DNA of 64,000 nt from Uruburuella testudinis (GCF_022870865.1 NZ_CP091508.1:1984001-2048000), one strand, 5' to 3'. Shown: positions 9,230 through 18,760, counted from the stretch's first letter. Numbers and translations are program-made. Notes: generated by a model not told the origin, from the letters alone.

Positions 9230-9550
9230 CTAAAACTGCTCGTGCAATTGCTGCAACCAGGCTTGCACACCGGCGCGGCAGTAGCGGTAATAAGTCCATT
9301 TGCCGATGCGGCGCGATTCGAGCAGCCCGGCTTTTTTCAGGGTGTTGAGATAGCCCGACACCACCGATTGCGCCAACCCCGCTTTTTCGGCAATCAGGCC
9401 GACACAGATTCCGCCTTCGAAATCATGCAGCCCATCGCAATGGGCAGACGCGGCAAAATGCTGTTGCGGGCTTTTCAGCCACATCAGTATCTGCCAGCGG
9501 TATTCGTTAGACAATGCTTTAAAGATTTCGGTCGGGTTCATGGCTGCCAT
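9230..9550 (-). CDS. ArsR-family transcriptional repressor
   Basis: A 106-residue winged-helix regulator. FKALSNEYRWQILMWL opens the domain, the recognition helix region reads AGLAQSVVSGYLNTLKKAGL, and RRIGKWTYYRY forms the wing. Cysteines occur in HCDGLHDFEGGICVG, so a thiol or metal switch is possible but unproven. ArsR proteins normally leave DNA when they bind metal or react with electrophiles. The flavoenzyme pair downstream on the same strand and shared palindromes at both promoters point to a local regulon with autoregulation. ATG at 9541 is an alternative start. Confidence 0.82.
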   Translation of the reverse strand: MAAMNPTEIFKALSNEYRWQILMWLKSPQQHFAASAHCDGLHDFEGGICVGLIAEKAGLAQSVVSGYLNTLKKAGLLESRRIGKWTYYRYCRAGVQAWLQQLHEQF

Positions 9551-9555
9551 GATAA

Positions 9556-9573
9556 ATCTATTTTTACAGATAT
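9556..9573. promoter_or_regulatory. putative ArsR-family operator at the arsR promoter
   Basis: Read on the minus strand the site is ATATCTGTAAAAATAGAT, matching the site at 8921-8938 at 16 of 18 positions. It lies 6 bases upstream of the arsR start codon, as expected for autorepression. Confidence 0.55.
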
Positions 9574-9588
9574 GTCAATACGAAATTG

Positions 9589-9644
9589 AGGCCGTCTGAA
9601 ACCCTATTTCATTTCAGACGGCCTCTTGTTTCAGACGGCCTCAA
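9589..9644. terminator. DUS cluster between arsR and glpK
   Basis: One forward and two reverse copies of GCCGTCTGAA within 56 bases form alternative stems. It lies downstream of glpK and upstream of arsR. Confidence 0.55.
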
Positions 9645-9684
9645 GCGCTACATTTGCTATTCGAATCGTGGTTTTAAAGGCATA

Positions 9685-11178
9685 TTAATCATCAATCCAA
9701 TGCCGTGCCGCTTTCACCGCCTTGCCCCAATAATGCAGCATGTGGCGCACCCGCTCGGGCGGCAGCTGCGGGCTGAACACTTTATCGGCCTGCCATTGGG
9801 CGCGCAATTCATCGGTATTTTTCCAAAAGCCTACCGCCAGCCCGGCCAGATAGGCGGCGCCCAGCGCAGTGGTTTCGGTAATCTGCGGGCGCACAATGTC
9901 GAAAGCAAACAAATCCGACTGCACCTGCATCAGGTAATCGCTTTTGCTGGCGCCGCCGTCTACACGCAATTGGGCGGTGGCATGGCCGGCATCGGCTTCC
10001 ATCGCTTTCACAATGTCGTATACCTGAAAAGCAATGCCTTCGAGCACGGCGCGGGCGATGTGGCCGTCGGTGGTGCCGCGGGTAATGCCGAACAGGCTGC
10101 CGCGTGCGTATTGATCCCAATAAGGCGCACCCATGCCGGCCAGCGCGGGCACAAAATACACGCCGCCGTTGTCGGCCACAGAAGCGGCCAGCGCATTGAT
10201 TTCATCGGCCTCGCGTATCATGCGGGCGCCGTCGCGCAGCCATTGGATGGCCGCACCGCCCACAAACACGCCGCCTTCGAGCGCATAAGTGGTTTCGCCG
10301 CCGATTTGCCAGGCCACGGTAGAGAGCAGGTTGTGTTGCGAATCCACCGGCCGGCTGCCGGTATTCATCAGCAAAAAACAGCCGGTGCCGTAAGTGTTTT
10401 TCAGCATGCCTTTATCCAGGCAAAGCTGGCCGAACAAAGCCGCCTGCTGGTCGCCCGCAATGCCGGCAATGGGGATTTCGCGGTTGGTAAATCGCGGCGA
10501 CGTATGGCCGTAAACCTCGCTGCTGCTGCGCACTTGCGGCAACATCGCCGCCGGAATATCAAACAGCGCCAGCAAATCTTCATCCCATTGCAGCGTGTGA
10601 ATATTGAACAGCATGGTGCGGGCGGCATTGCCGGGGTCGGTCACAAACGTGCGCCCTTCGGTCAGGTTCCACACCAGCCAGGTGTCTACGGTGCCGAAGC
10701 ATAATTCTCCCGCTTCCGCCCGCGCCCGCGCACCGGGCACATGTTCGAGAATCCAGCGGATTTTGGTGGCCGAAAAATAAGCATCCAAAACCAGGCCGGT
10801 TTTGGCGCGGATATTGCCGCCGTGTGCCGCGCGGATGCTGTCGCAATATTTGGCGGTGCGCCGGTCTTGCCACACAATGGCGCGATACACCGGTTCGCCG
10901 GTTTTCCGATCCCACACAATGGTGGTTTCGCGCTGGTTGGTGATGCCCACAGCGGCAATATCGGCCGCGGCAATGCCCGATTGCGCCAACACTTCGGCCA
11001 ATACCGATACCTGCGAGCTCCAAATGTCTTTCGCATCGTGTTCGACATATCCGGGCTCGGGAAAATGCTGTGCAAACGCTTTTTGCGCCTTGCCCGCCAC
11101 TTCGCCTGCGCGGTTGAAAATCATCGCGCGCGAAGACGTGGTGCCCTGATCCAGTGATAAAATATATTGGGGTTTCAT
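9685..11178 (-). CDS. glpK: glycerol kinase
   Basis: A 497-residue FGGY-family kinase that phosphorylates glycerol to sn-glycerol 3-phosphate in the cytoplasm. The N-terminal phosphate-binding motif [10 protein letters not shown] lies at residues 9-18, followed by GITNQRETT and VWQDRRT; GTYGTGCF and [12 protein letters not shown] lie in the C-terminal half. Length agrees with E. coli GlpK (502). ATG at 11178 follows GGAAAG; the adjacent ATG at 11181 is possible. No glpF, glpD or glpR lies alongside; the divergent neighbour is rlmJ with about 93 bp between, holding one DUS. Confidence 0.95.
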   Translation of the reverse strand: MKPQYILSLDQGTTSSRAMIFNRAGEVAGKAQKAFAQHFPEPGYVEHDAKDIWSSQVSVLAEVLAQSGIAAADIAAVGITNQRETTIVWDRKTGEPVYRAIVWQDRRTAKYCDSIRAAHGGNIRAKTGLVLDAYFSATKIRWILEHVPGARARAEAGELCFGTVDTWLVWNLTEGRTFVTDPGNAARTMLFNIHTLQWDEDLLALFDIPAAMLPQVRSSSEVYGHTSPRFTNREIPIAGIAGDQQAALFGQLCLDKGMLKNTYGTGCFLLMNTGSRPVDSQHNLLSTVAWQIGGETTYALEGGVFVGGAAIQWLRDGARMIREADEINALAASVADNGGVYFVPALAGMGAPYWDQYARGSLFGITRGTTDGHIARAVLEGIAFQVYDIVKAMEADAGHATAQLRVDGGASKSDYLMQVQSDLFAFDIVRPQITETTALGAAYLAGLAVGFWKNTDELRAQWQADKVFSPQLPPERVRHMLHYWGKAVKAARHWIDD

Positions 11179-11271
11179 CATGCTTTCCGGCTGTGTTTTT
11201 CCGAAATGTACCGCGAATGACGGCACACCGCAAATCCCGTACAATTCCCTCTTTTCAGACGGCCTCATCTT

Positions 11272-12117
11272 ATGCTCAGCTACCGCCACGCATTCCACGC
11301 CGGCAACCATGCCGATATGCTCAAGCATTTCACGCTTTATCTGGTGCTGGATTATTTCAACCGCAAAGACAAGCCTTATTGGTATATCGACACCCACAGC
11401 GGCGCCGGGCTGTATGACTTACGCGGCCCCGAAGCGCAAAAAGTGGGCGAACACCGGCACGGCATCGCCCGAATGCAAGCCGCACCGGTGCTGCCTGAAA
11501 CGCTGGCAGCCTTTTTAGGCCGTCTGAACGGCAGCCTGCCCGAACCCCACCTTTATTGCGGCTCGCCGTGGCTGGCGCAATCACTGCTGCGCCCCGGCGA
11601 CAAACTGCGGCTGTTTGAGCTGCACCCGGCCGATTTTCAGCATTTGCAGGCCAATATGCAGGAAGCGCGTTTGGGGCGGCGCGGCCAGCTGGCTCAGGCA
11701 GACGGCTATCAAGGGCTGATTGCGCTGTTGCCGCCGCCCACCCGCCGCGCCGTGGTGCTCATCGACCCGCCTTACGAAGAAAAACAAGACTACACCCGCG
11801 TTACCCACACCTTGAAAGAAGCGCAAAAACGCTTTGCACAAGGCTGCTACCTGGTGTGGTATCCCTGCCTTTCCCGCGAAGAAAGCCGCCAGCTGCCCCG
11901 CCGGTTGCAGGCACTTTCCCCCGAAAACTATCTGCAAGCCGAGCTTTATGTGCAGCACCCCCGCGCCGACGGCTTCGGCATGCACGGCAGCGGCATGTTT
12001 GTCATCAACCCGCCCTATCTGCTGGCCAAACAGCTTGAAGAAGCCCTACCGGCCCTGAGCGAATGCTTGGCACAAGATGACGGCGCACGCTTTGTGCTGG
12101 ATTATCAGATTCCTTAA
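11272..12117 (+). CDS. rlmJ: 23S rRNA (adenine(2030)-N6)-methyltransferase
   Basis: A 281-residue RlmJ protein, which methylates A2030 of 23S rRNA using S-adenosylmethionine. The family start [19 protein letters not shown] is exact in character, [11 protein letters not shown] is the cofactor-binding block, and DPPYE at residues 165-169 is the catalytic (D/N)PPY motif. Length is normal (E. coli 280). The gene diverges from glpK. A DUS near 11518 falls within the coding sequence. An inverted DUS pair follows the stop codon. Confidence 0.94.
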   Translation: MLSYRHAFHAGNHADMLKHFTLYLVLDYFNRKDKPYWYIDTHSGAGLYDLRGPEAQKVGEHRHGIARMQAAPVLPETLAAFLGRLNGSLPEPHLYCGSPWLAQSLLRPGDKLRLFELHPADFQHLQANMQEARLGRRGQLAQADGYQGLIALLPPPTRRAVVLIDPPYEEKQDYTRVTHTLKEAQKRFAQGCYLVWYPCLSREESRQLPRRLQALSPENYLQAELYVQHPRADGFGMHGSGMFVINPPYLLAKQLEEALPALSECLAQDDGARFVLDYQIP

Positions 12118-12125
12118 ATCAACTC

Positions 12126-12159
12126 AGGCCGTCTGAAAACAAGTTTCAAACGGCCTGAT
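12126..12159. terminator. DUS pair after rlmJ
   Basis: AGGCCGTCTGAAA pairs with TTTCAAACGGCCT; the second arm has one change from the consensus. Confidence 0.6.
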
Positions 12160-12182
12160 AGCGGGCGTTTTAGCCATTTATA

Positions 12183-12266
12183 TCCCATCATCTTTTTAAC
12201 GCGGCAGATGTGCTTTTAGCGCAAAAAAGATGATGATAGATGACACATCAGGACACCCTAGATTCA
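12183..12266. repeat. family 1 repeat, internally deleted copy
   Basis: Contains the internal CTTTTTAACGCGGCAGATGTG block, a shortened right part and the end ACACATCAGGACACCCTAG. About half of the full element is missing. Confidence 0.6.
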
Positions 12267-12336
12267 CTGATAGAAAACCGCCGCCGTTTGCATTACAATC
12301 AACACATTCACGCCATGCATGCAAGGAAATCTACCG

Positions 12337-12693
12337 ATGCCTACCGTTTTGCACTTTTCCGCCTGGCTGGCAGGCTTGGCTCTGCTGGCCGGCTGCGGCG
12401 AACAAAAACAGCAATTCCAACAAGCATTTGATGAAAAATACCGCAGCGAATTCATCACCTCGTTTACCAAACAATGCATCAGCAGCATTCCCGCACATGT
12501 GCGCATGCCGGAAACGCAAAAACAGCAGCTGTGCCAATGCTCGGCAGAAAAAGCCGTAGAAGTGGTTTCGGCTACCGAAATCGCCCAAGCCATCACCGGC
12601 AATATCGATGAGGCGCTGCAAGAAAAAGTGACCACCGCCGCCCGCCCCTGCTTGGAAGCCTTAGCGGCACAAGCTGCATCCAATCCGCAATAA
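12337..12693 (+). CDS. small predicted lipoprotein, function unknown
   Basis: A 118-residue protein with a lipoprotein signal: hydrophobic WLAGLALLAGC with the lipidated cysteine near residue 18. The mature part is charged and helical, with two further cysteines in KQCISS and a QLCQCSAEK motif that could form disulfides in the periplasm. ATG at 12337 is chosen because AAGGAA lies 8 bases upstream. It ends 25 bp before fbp and may be co-transcribed. I do not recognise a family. Confidence 0.75.
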   Translation: MPTVLHFSAWLAGLALLAGCGEQKQQFQQAFDEKYRSEFITSFTKQCISSIPAHVRMPETQKQQLCQCSAEKAVEVVSATEIAQAITGNIDEALQEKVTTAARPCLEALAAQAASNPQ

Positions 12694-12718
12694 CCCGTTT
12701 CAACAAAGAGAGAAACTT

Positions 12719-13690
12719 ATGACCACCCTGGCCGAATTCCTGCCCCAGCACTTGCAACAACATACACTCCCCGCCGAATTGGGCGGCGTGCTCGAATCTG
12801 TGGTAAACGCCTGCATTCAAATCAACCGCCAAGTGCGCCTCGGTGCGCTGGCCGGCATTCTCGGCGAAGCCGGCACCGGCAACGTTCAGGGCGAAGACCA
12901 GAAAAAGCTGGATGTGATTGCCAACAACACGCTGATTCAAGCGCTGCAAGCCAATCCCCACGTGGCCGGACTGGCCAGCGAAGAAGAAGACAGCTTTGTG
13001 GCCTGCCATGAAAACGGCGGCTATCTGGTGCTGTTCGACCCGCTCGACGGCTCATCCAACATTGATGTGAATATTTCTGTGGGCACGATTTTTTCGATTC
13101 TCACCAAACCGCAAGGCGCGCTCGACACCGCATCGTTTTTACAGCCCGGCCGCGACCAGGCTGCCAGCGGCTATGTGCTCTACGGCCCGCAAACCCAATT
13201 GGTGTTTACCCTGAAACACGGCGTGTTTGTGTTCACCCTCAACGAAAACGGCGAATTCATACAAACGCAGGCCAATCCGCAAGTGCCTGAACAAACCCGC
13301 GAATTTGCCATTAACATGTCGAACCGCCGCCACTGGCATGCGCCGATGCAGCAATATATCGACCAACTGCTGGCGGGCGACACCGGCTGCCGCGGCAAAA
13401 ACTACAACATGCGCTGGGTGGCTTCGATGGTGGCCGAAATCCACCGCGTATTGATGCGCGGCGGCGTGTTTATGTATCCCCAAGACAAGCGCGACCCCGC
13501 CAAACCCGGCAAACTGCGCCTGATGTATGAAGCCAACCCCTTGAGCCTGATTCTCAAGCAGGCCGGCGGCGCAGCCACCAACGCCGAAACCGACATGCTC
13601 GACATCCAGCCCGAAGGCCTGCACCAACGCGTGGCCGTGGTGATGGGCAGCCGCGAAGAAGTCGAATACGTGCGCCGGCTGCATCATTAA
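12719..13690 (+). CDS. fbp: fructose-1,6-bisphosphatase class 1
   Basis: A 323-residue gluconeogenic phosphatase that converts fructose 1,6-bisphosphate to fructose 6-phosphate. The metal-binding core is intact: SEEED near residue 82, and DPLDGSSNID from residue 107, the class 1 signature. LRLMYEANPLS and QAGGAA near the C-terminus are also conserved. Ribosome binding site AAAGAGAG lies just upstream. The 25-bp gap to the preceding lipoprotein gene suggests a shared transcript. Confidence 0.96.
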   Translation: MTTLAEFLPQHLQQHTLPAELGGVLESVVNACIQINRQVRLGALAGILGEAGTGNVQGEDQKKLDVIANNTLIQALQANPHVAGLASEEEDSFVACHENGGYLVLFDPLDGSSNIDVNISVGTIFSILTKPQGALDTASFLQPGRDQAASGYVLYGPQTQLVFTLKHGVFVFTLNENGEFIQTQANPQVPEQTREFAINMSNRRHWHAPMQQYIDQLLAGDTGCRGKNYNMRWVASMVAEIHRVLMRGGVFMYPQDKRDPAKPGKLRLMYEANPLSLILKQAGGAATNAETDMLDIQPEGLHQRVAVVMGSREEVEYVRRLHH

Positions 13691-13710
13691 GCCAACACAC
13701 GCAAGGGCAA

Positions 13711-13793
13711 CCCAGGGTGTTCTGATGTGTCGTTGGTAAGGGGATTTTTGCTCCTGAAAAAGCATCCGTCAATCGAATGGTCAGGGCACCCTT
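13711..13793. repeat. family 1 repeat, internally deleted copy
   Basis: The left end (CAGGGTGTTCTGATGTGTCG) and right end (GTCAATCGAATGGTCAGG) are joined with the central half missing, giving about 83 bp. Confidence 0.65.
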
Positions 13794-13795
13794 AA

Positions 13796-13840
13796 AGGCC
13801 GTCTGAAAACAACCCGATGTTTTTTTCAGACGGCCTTTTT
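13796..13840. terminator. inverted DUS pair with T-run
   Basis: AGGCCGTCTGAAAA, a short loop, then TTTTCAGACGGCC and a run of T. It probably terminates fbp read-through. Confidence 0.7.
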
Positions 13841-13913
13841 ACATCAGATTAACAAATACCCGCATCAAATTCAGCGATAATTATTTCTTTCAACACACCC
13901 ATATACCTACCCT

Positions 13914-14480
13914 ATGCACACCCTGACCAAACTCACCCTCGGCAGCCTGATCGGCCTGGCCGCATTCAACGCCCAAGCCGAAACCCGTGCCGTGATTGAC
14001 ACCAATATGGGGCAGATCCGGCTCTCGCTCGACGAACAAAAAGCCCCCAAAACCGTTGCCAACTTTGTCAGCTATGCCGATAAAGGTTTTTACAACAACA
14101 CCATTTTCCACCGCGTTATTGATGGTTTTATGATTCAGGGCGGCGGCTTCACGGCCGATATGAAGCAAAAACCCACCGATAAAGCCATCGCCAACGAAGC
14201 CGATAACGGCCTGCAAAACCACACCGGCACCATCGCAATGGCGCGCACCGCCGCTCCCAACTCGGCCACCAGCCAGTTTTTCATCAACGTGGCCAACAAC
14301 GATTCGCTCAATTTCCGCAGCAAAACCCCACAAGGCTACGGCTACACCGTATTCGGAAAAGTAACCGGCGGCATGGATGTGGTCAACCGCATTGCCAAAG
14401 TGCAAACCACCAACCAAGCCTACCATCAAAACGTGCCCCTGCGCCCCGTGGTGATTCAAAAAATCAGCATCATCAAATAA
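13914..14480 (+). CDS. secreted cyclophilin-type peptidyl-prolyl isomerase
   Basis: A 188-residue cyclophilin. Residues 1-22 form a signal peptide ending FNAQA, so it should work in the periplasm on proline isomerisation of exported proteins. The mature domain shows [15 protein letters not shown], the active-site Arg/Phe block, then [21 protein letters not shown] and [14 protein letters not shown]. It is PpiA-like by localisation. A terminator at 14499-14527 separates it from the next gene. Confidence 0.92.
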   Translation: MHTLTKLTLGSLIGLAAFNAQAETRAVIDTNMGQIRLSLDEQKAPKTVANFVSYADKGFYNNTIFHRVIDGFMIQGGGFTADMKQKPTDKAIANEADNGLQNHTGTIAMARTAAPNSATSQFFINVANNDSLNFRSKTPQGYGYTVFGKVTGGMDVVNRIAKVQTTNQAYHQNVPLRPVVIQKISIIK

Positions 14481-14498
14481 GCGTAAACGCAGCATCAA

Positions 14499-14527
14499 AC
14501 CGCCTGAACCCCCCGGGCGGTATTTTT
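14499..14527 (+). terminator. rho-independent terminator
   Basis: ACCGCC and GGGCGGT form a GC-rich stem followed by ATTTTTAT, directly after the cyclophilin gene. Confidence 0.7.
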
Positions 14528-14587
14528 ATGTTAGGATAGTAATCGTTGTTTGCAATCATATTTTTCCACCCGACTGAGGAGCTTCTG

Positions 14588-15151
14588 ATGAAAAAAACAC
14601 TGTTTGCCGCACTGCTTGCCGTTGCCGCCGCCGGCGTATCGGCTGCCGAATATAAAATCGACAGCAACCACGCCAACGCCCGCTTCGCCATCGACCACTT
14701 CGGCACCACCACCAACACCGGCGGCTTTTACGGCCTCAACGGCATCGTGCGCTTTGATCCGCAAGCCAAAACCGGCTCCATCAGCGTGACCATTCCGGTC
14801 AGCTCGCTCAACACCGGCATCAGCGGCTTCGACAACCATTTGAAAAGCGCCGATTTGTTTAACGCCGCCCAATATCCCGACATCCGCTTTCAATCCACCC
14901 AATGGCATTTCAGCGGCAACAAAGTCAGCTCGGTCGACGGCTTGCTGACACTGCTGGGGCAAACCCATCCGGTTACCCTCACCGCCACCAAATTCAACTG
15001 CTACCAAAGCCCGATGCTGAAAGCCGAAGTGTGCGGCGGCGATTTTGAAACCACCATCGACCGCACCCAATGGGGCATGAATTTCGGCGTGGCACAAGGC
15101 ATGAGCAAAAACGTGAAGCTGAACATTCAAGTTGAAGCTTCTAAAATTTAA
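14588..15151 (+). CDS. YceI-family periplasmic protein
   Basis: A 187-residue protein with a cleavable signal peptide (KKTLFAALLAVAAAG, cut near VSA-AE) and a YceI lipocalin-like domain: YKIDSNHANARFAIDHFG, then GSISVTIPVSSLNTG and LKSADLFNAAQYPDIRFQS. Family members bind polyisoprenoid or quinone-like amphiphiles in a beta-barrel. The function here is not established. ATG at 14588 follows GAGGAG; the long in-frame upstream extension lacks a signal and is rejected. A single conserved cysteine pair (FNCY...EVCG) is present. Confidence 0.9.
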   Translation: MKKTLFAALLAVAAAGVSAAEYKIDSNHANARFAIDHFGTTTNTGGFYGLNGIVRFDPQAKTGSISVTIPVSSLNTGISGFDNHLKSADLFNAAQYPDIRFQSTQWHFSGNKVSSVDGLLTLLGQTHPVTLTATKFNCYQSPMLKAEVCGGDFETTIDRTQWGMNFGVAQGMSKNVKLNIQVEASKI

Positions 15152-15261
15152 ATTGTTTTTAAAATAAGCAAGATAGCCGTTCAGCTTAATCATCATACGG
15201 CAGCAGCAGGCCGAAGTGAGATGCTTCAGCTGCACGGCTATAACGGCTATAGTTGATACCA

Positions 15262-15309
15262 GGCCGTCTGAAAGCCATGATTTTTACCCTGTATTTTCAG
15301 ACGGCCTGA
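15262..15309. terminator. inverted DUS pair
   Basis: AGGCCGTCTGAAA and TTTTCAGACGGCCT arms separated by about 20 bases, downstream of the YceI gene. Confidence 0.6.
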
Positions 15310-15341
15310 TACCTATTCCGCCCATTCCGACCGAGCCCGCC

Positions 15342-16367
15342 ATGAGCGCACAAGCCTTTATTCTCAGCGATTGCGAATACCCCGAATGCGAAGAAAAGCC
15401 CTATGCACTCTTAGTGGCCAACCCCACCAAAGGCCACCACTTCATCTCGCAAACCGAGCAGCGCCAACACGCGTTCAACACCCACGTCAACGCGCAAAAC
15501 CGCAACGTATACCGCTGGCCGCTGCCCTTGTTTGAAAAAAACCGCCGTGGCCAACCGCAAAGCGTCAACATCGAAAACAACCTCGAATACCCCAATCTCT
15601 ACACACTGACTTTCGTCAAAGGCAACGGCGGCAGACAATACAACCTCGAAAGCTGGTTCAGCCGCTATGAAAGCGGCTATGAAGAAGCCTGCAACCGTGT
15701 GCTCACGCTGCCTTCAGGCCGTCTGCAAGTGCCTGAGCCGCTCTGGCGCATACTCAAACTCAAGCTGCTGGGCATTTTGCGCAATCCCTTCAACCGCAGC
15801 GACCCTTTCGTTTACCGTCTGCACCATGTGCTGTTTACCCAACTGCCGCAGGTGAGCGAAGAATTCATCGGTCTGATTGCCGAGCGCCCGCAGCAGCGGC
15901 TCGACAAAATTCTGCACACCTTCGGTTTCAATATCGACGAATACACCCGCTGGCTCGCCAATCTTTACGGCATGCTCAGCGAAGGCGTGCACCGCCCCTC
16001 CCTGTTCGAGCGCCTGTTTGCCGCCCTTTTCAACGACCCCGCCGCCGTTAAAATCGAACTTTACCGCTACAACGACCGCCGCAACTGTTGCTTTTTTGCC
16101 GACAGCGGCTACTGCCTGCAAGCCTCGCAGCAACGTTTCAGCATCGGCATGAACCTTAGCGCCGAAATGTTTGCCATCGTCCACGTCGAGCGCCATCATT
16201 GGGACGACATGAAACAACGCTTCCCGCATGCCCCAACGGCTTTACAGGCCGAAGTGCGCATCAGCGACGACAACCACACCCAACGCCGTACCTACAACCG
16301 CCTCACCATCCGCCAGGCATGCGAAGCGGTGTATGGCAGAAGCAACCGGCGGCAGGATTATTTTTAG
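15342..16367 (+). CDS. conserved hypothetical protein, possibly DUF4238-like
   Basis: A 341-residue soluble protein with no signal peptide. The N-terminal segment NPTKGHHFISQTEQRQHAFN resembles the start of DUF4238 proteins, which begin with a histidine-rich KHHFIPQ-type motif, but I could not confirm the family. The middle is rich in aromatic and charged residues (ESWFSRYESGYEEACNR) and the C-terminus is basic (YGRSNRRQDYF). ATG at 15342 is chosen over the longer ORF because the upstream part runs through a DUS pair. It is bracketed by DUS pairs and stands alone. Confidence 0.75.
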   Translation: MSAQAFILSDCEYPECEEKPYALLVANPTKGHHFISQTEQRQHAFNTHVNAQNRNVYRWPLPLFEKNRRGQPQSVNIENNLEYPNLYTLTFVKGNGGRQYNLESWFSRYESGYEEACNRVLTLPSGRLQVPEPLWRILKLKLLGILRNPFNRSDPFVYRLHHVLFTQLPQVSEEFIGLIAERPQQRLDKILHTFGFNIDEYTRWLANLYGMLSEGVHRPSLFERLFAALFNDPAAVKIELYRYNDRRNCCFFADSGYCLQASQQRFSIGMNLSAEMFAIVHVERHHWDDMKQRFPHAPTALQAEVRISDDNHTQRRTYNRLTIRQACEAVYGRSNRRQDYF

Positions 16368-16377
16368 CGAATAACAC

Positions 16378-16411
16378 AAAGCCGTCTGAAACACATTTCA
16401 GACGGCCTGAG
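16378..16411. terminator. inverted DUS pair
   Basis: AGCCGTCTGAAA and TTTCAGACGGCCT form a short-loop hairpin 10 bp after the preceding gene. Confidence 0.65.
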
Positions 16412-16423
16412 ACTTTTGCAAAA

Positions 16424-16588
16424 CCCTAGGGTGTCCTGATGTGTCGTTTATGGCGGGATTTTTGTTCCTGAAAATGCAGATGCAAGGCAAAAACGCAGCA
16501 AGATTGGCCATCTTGCGAGGCTTTTTAACGCAGCAGATGTGTTTTCAGGGGCAAAATACACCCTTAAATCGAATGGTCGGAGCACCCT
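16424..16588. repeat. family 1 MITE-like repeat, full-length copy
   Basis: A near-complete copy, from CCTAGGGTGTCCTGATGTG to GAATGGTCGGAGCACCCTC. The internal mirrored blocks and the central GCAAGAT/ATCTTGC stem match the copy at 148-312. Confidence 0.8.
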
Positions 16589-16620
16589 CGCGGTAAACAG
16601 CTTTTATCTATAGCATCGCA

Positions 16621-16654
16621 AAGGCCGTCTGAAACTCACGTTTCAGACGGCCTG
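16621..16654. terminator. inverted DUS pair after putP
   Basis: AGGCCGTCTGAAAC and GTTTCAGACGGCCT arms immediately downstream of the minus-strand putP stop codon. Confidence 0.7.
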
Positions 16655-16670
16655 ATCAATCCGTCACACC

Positions 16671-18164
16671 TTATTTTGCGGCCTGATAAGTTTTATCTGC
16701 CTCTTCAAATTTCTCTACCACACGTTGCGGTGTTTTGCCCAACAGCGACACCACCACCACGGCGATAAAGCAGGCGATAAAGCCCGGCACGATTTCATAC
16801 AGGCTGCTGCCGGTAGCTTTCCAGGCCACTACGGTTACCGCGCCGATAATCATACCGGCCAGCGCGCCGGCAGCGGTCATGCGTTTCCAAAACACCGACA
16901 AAATCACCACCGGGCCGAAAGCGGCACCGAAACCCGCCCAAGCGTAAGACACCAAGCCCAGCACTTTGCTGTCGGGGTCGGCGGCGATAATGATGGCAAT
17001 AATGGCCACTGCCAACACCATCAAACGGCCGATCCACACCAATTCTTTTTGCGGCGCATCGGGGCGCAGAAAGCCTTTGTAGAAATCTTCGGTGATGGCG
17101 CTGGAGCACACCAGCAATTGGCAGGACAGGGTCGACATCACCGCAGCCAGAATCGCGCTCAAAATAATGCCGGCAATCCACGGATTAAACAGCAAGGTGG
17201 TCAGCGCGATAAAAATACGCTCGTTGTTGCCGCCCAAAGCGCCGATTTGATCGGGATGCGCGCCGAAATAGGCAATACCGAAATAGCCCACGGCCACAGC
17301 GCCGATCAGGCAGAGAATCATCCACGTCATGCCGATGCGGCGTGCCTTCACCAGCGATTTCACATTTTCAGCGGCCATAAAGCGCGCCAAGATGTGCGGC
17401 TGGCCGAAATAGCCCAAGCCCCAAGCAGCGGTGGAAATGATGCCCATCAGCGTGGTGCCTGCAATCAGGCTGCCGTATTCTTTGCCGGTGGTGGCGGCCA
17501 CGCCTTGAATGGCGGCATTCATTTCATCTGCACCGCCCAGCGCCAGATACACCATAATCGGCGTCAGAATCAGCGCGAAAATCATCAAGGTTGCCTGCAC
17601 GGTATCCGTCCAGCTCACCGCCAAAAATCCGCCGATAAAGGTGTAGGCGATGGTGGCACCCGCGCCCAGCCACATCGCCTGCGTGTAAGTAATATCAAAC
17701 AGGCTTTGAAACAGGCGCGCGCCGGCCACAATGCCCGATGAGCAATAAATGGTGAAGAAAAACAGGATAATCGCCGCCGAAATCACTTTCATCAGGCGGC
17801 CTTCTGCGCCGAAACGGTGAAAGAAATAATCGGGCAGCGTGAGCGCGTTATTGTTGTATTCGGTGTGCACACGCAAGCGCCCTGCCACCAAACGCCAGTT
17901 GAAATAAGCGCCGACAGTGAGGCCGATGGCAATCCATGCCTCACTGAGCCCCACCGCGTAAATCGCGCCGGGCAGCCCCATCAGCAGCCAGCCCGACATA
18001 TCCGAAGCGCCGGCCGACAAGGCGGTAACAAAGCTGCCGAGGCTGCGGCCGCCGAGAATATAGTCGTCGAAACTGCGTGTGGAAAAATATGCGGCCAGCC
18101 CGATTAACAAAACCGCGATGATGTAGATCGAAAATGTGACATACATCGGATTGAAATTACCCAT
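16671..18164 (-). CDS. putP: sodium/proline symporter
   Basis: A 497-residue sodium:solute symporter closely matching PutP. The family signature runs through FDDYILGGRSLGSFVTALSA, then GASDMSGWLLMGLPGA and RLRVHTEYNNNALTLPDYF. About 13 membrane segments are visible. It imports proline with sodium. ATG at 18164 is chosen because GAGGG lies 4 bases upstream and the protein then starts like E. coli PutP; the upstream extension is unlikely. No putA lies next to it. Confidence 0.95.
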   Translation of the reverse strand: MGNFNPMYVTFSIYIIAVLLIGLAAYFSTRSFDDYILGGRSLGSFVTALSAGASDMSGWLLMGLPGAIYAVGLSEAWIAIGLTVGAYFNWRLVAGRLRVHTEYNNNALTLPDYFFHRFGAEGRLMKVISAAIILFFFTIYCSSGIVAGARLFQSLFDITYTQAMWLGAGATIAYTFIGGFLAVSWTDTVQATLMIFALILTPIMVYLALGGADEMNAAIQGVAATTGKEYGSLIAGTTLMGIISTAAWGLGYFGQPHILARFMAAENVKSLVKARRIGMTWMILCLIGAVAVGYFGIAYFGAHPDQIGALGGNNERIFIALTTLLFNPWIAGIILSAILAAVMSTLSCQLLVCSSAITEDFYKGFLRPDAPQKELVWIGRLMVLAVAIIAIIIAADPDSKVLGLVSYAWAGFGAAFGPVVILSVFWKRMTAAGALAGMIIGAVTVVAWKATGSSLYEIVPGFIACFIAVVVVSLLGKTPQRVVEKFEEADKTYQAAK

Positions 18165-18760
18165 AAAACCCTCGAATTTCCTAATTGATTGTTGATGCCG
18201 TTTCACCCGCATCCCGCAAAGCGACCGGCTCCGTTTTTATTTTCTGCGCTTCGGTATTGTCGACAAAAGCATTGCATTACGGCATTTAACATCAAGGTTG
18301 GTCTTTAGTCAAGAATTGTTAACTCAGGCTTAGCTGATTTTAACGCAGTATATTTTCAGACGGCCTTGATATTATCATTGCTTCGTTTCACGGCAGCATT
18401 GCGCTTTTGAAAAACATGTGCCGCCACACTTTATTGATAACGATGCACTTGAATTTAATGCTTCATACCGCATGTTAATCAGGCCGTCTGAACGCTTCGG
18501 CAAAGCTGCACCACCGATTCAGACGGCCTCGTTTGATTTTAATATACCCCTTCACAAAATAAGCTCATAAAGCGGGCCGGAGGCAGTACACATATACAGC
18601 TAAGGCTACAGCAAGGCGAGCCAACACAGTCAGCTTACTTTTGTGAATGGGTAGCAGGCGGCGGGCTGCAAATTTATCATGTAGCAACACAGCCATCGCA
18701 CCGGGTTAACCTCCCCACCGATTCCCCTGCAAAACAAAACCACCCACCACAAGGAAAACC
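18165..18760. other. intergenic region with repeats, no gene seen
   Basis: About 600 bp between divergent putP and the DUF456 gene. It contains a DUS near 18357, an inverted DUS pair at 18481-18529 and a family 2 repeat at 18549-18656. The AT-rich part near 18290-18350 is the likely putP promoter. No supported ORF. Confidence 0.6.
18549..18656. repeat. family 2 repeat
   Basis: About 108 bp with ends CCCTTCACAAAATAAGCT and CAGCTTACTTTTGTGAATGG. The interior contains GCAAGGCGAGCC, which recurs inverted in the copy at 25900-26003. Confidence 0.7.

Noticed and set aside
9586..10704. 372-codon plus-strand ORF
   Set aside because: It is the antisense shadow of glpK; composition is low-complexity and it lacks a binding site.
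16725..17741. 338-codon plus-strand ORF
   Set aside because: Antisense of putP, rich in His/Gln/Arg as expected for a shadow frame.
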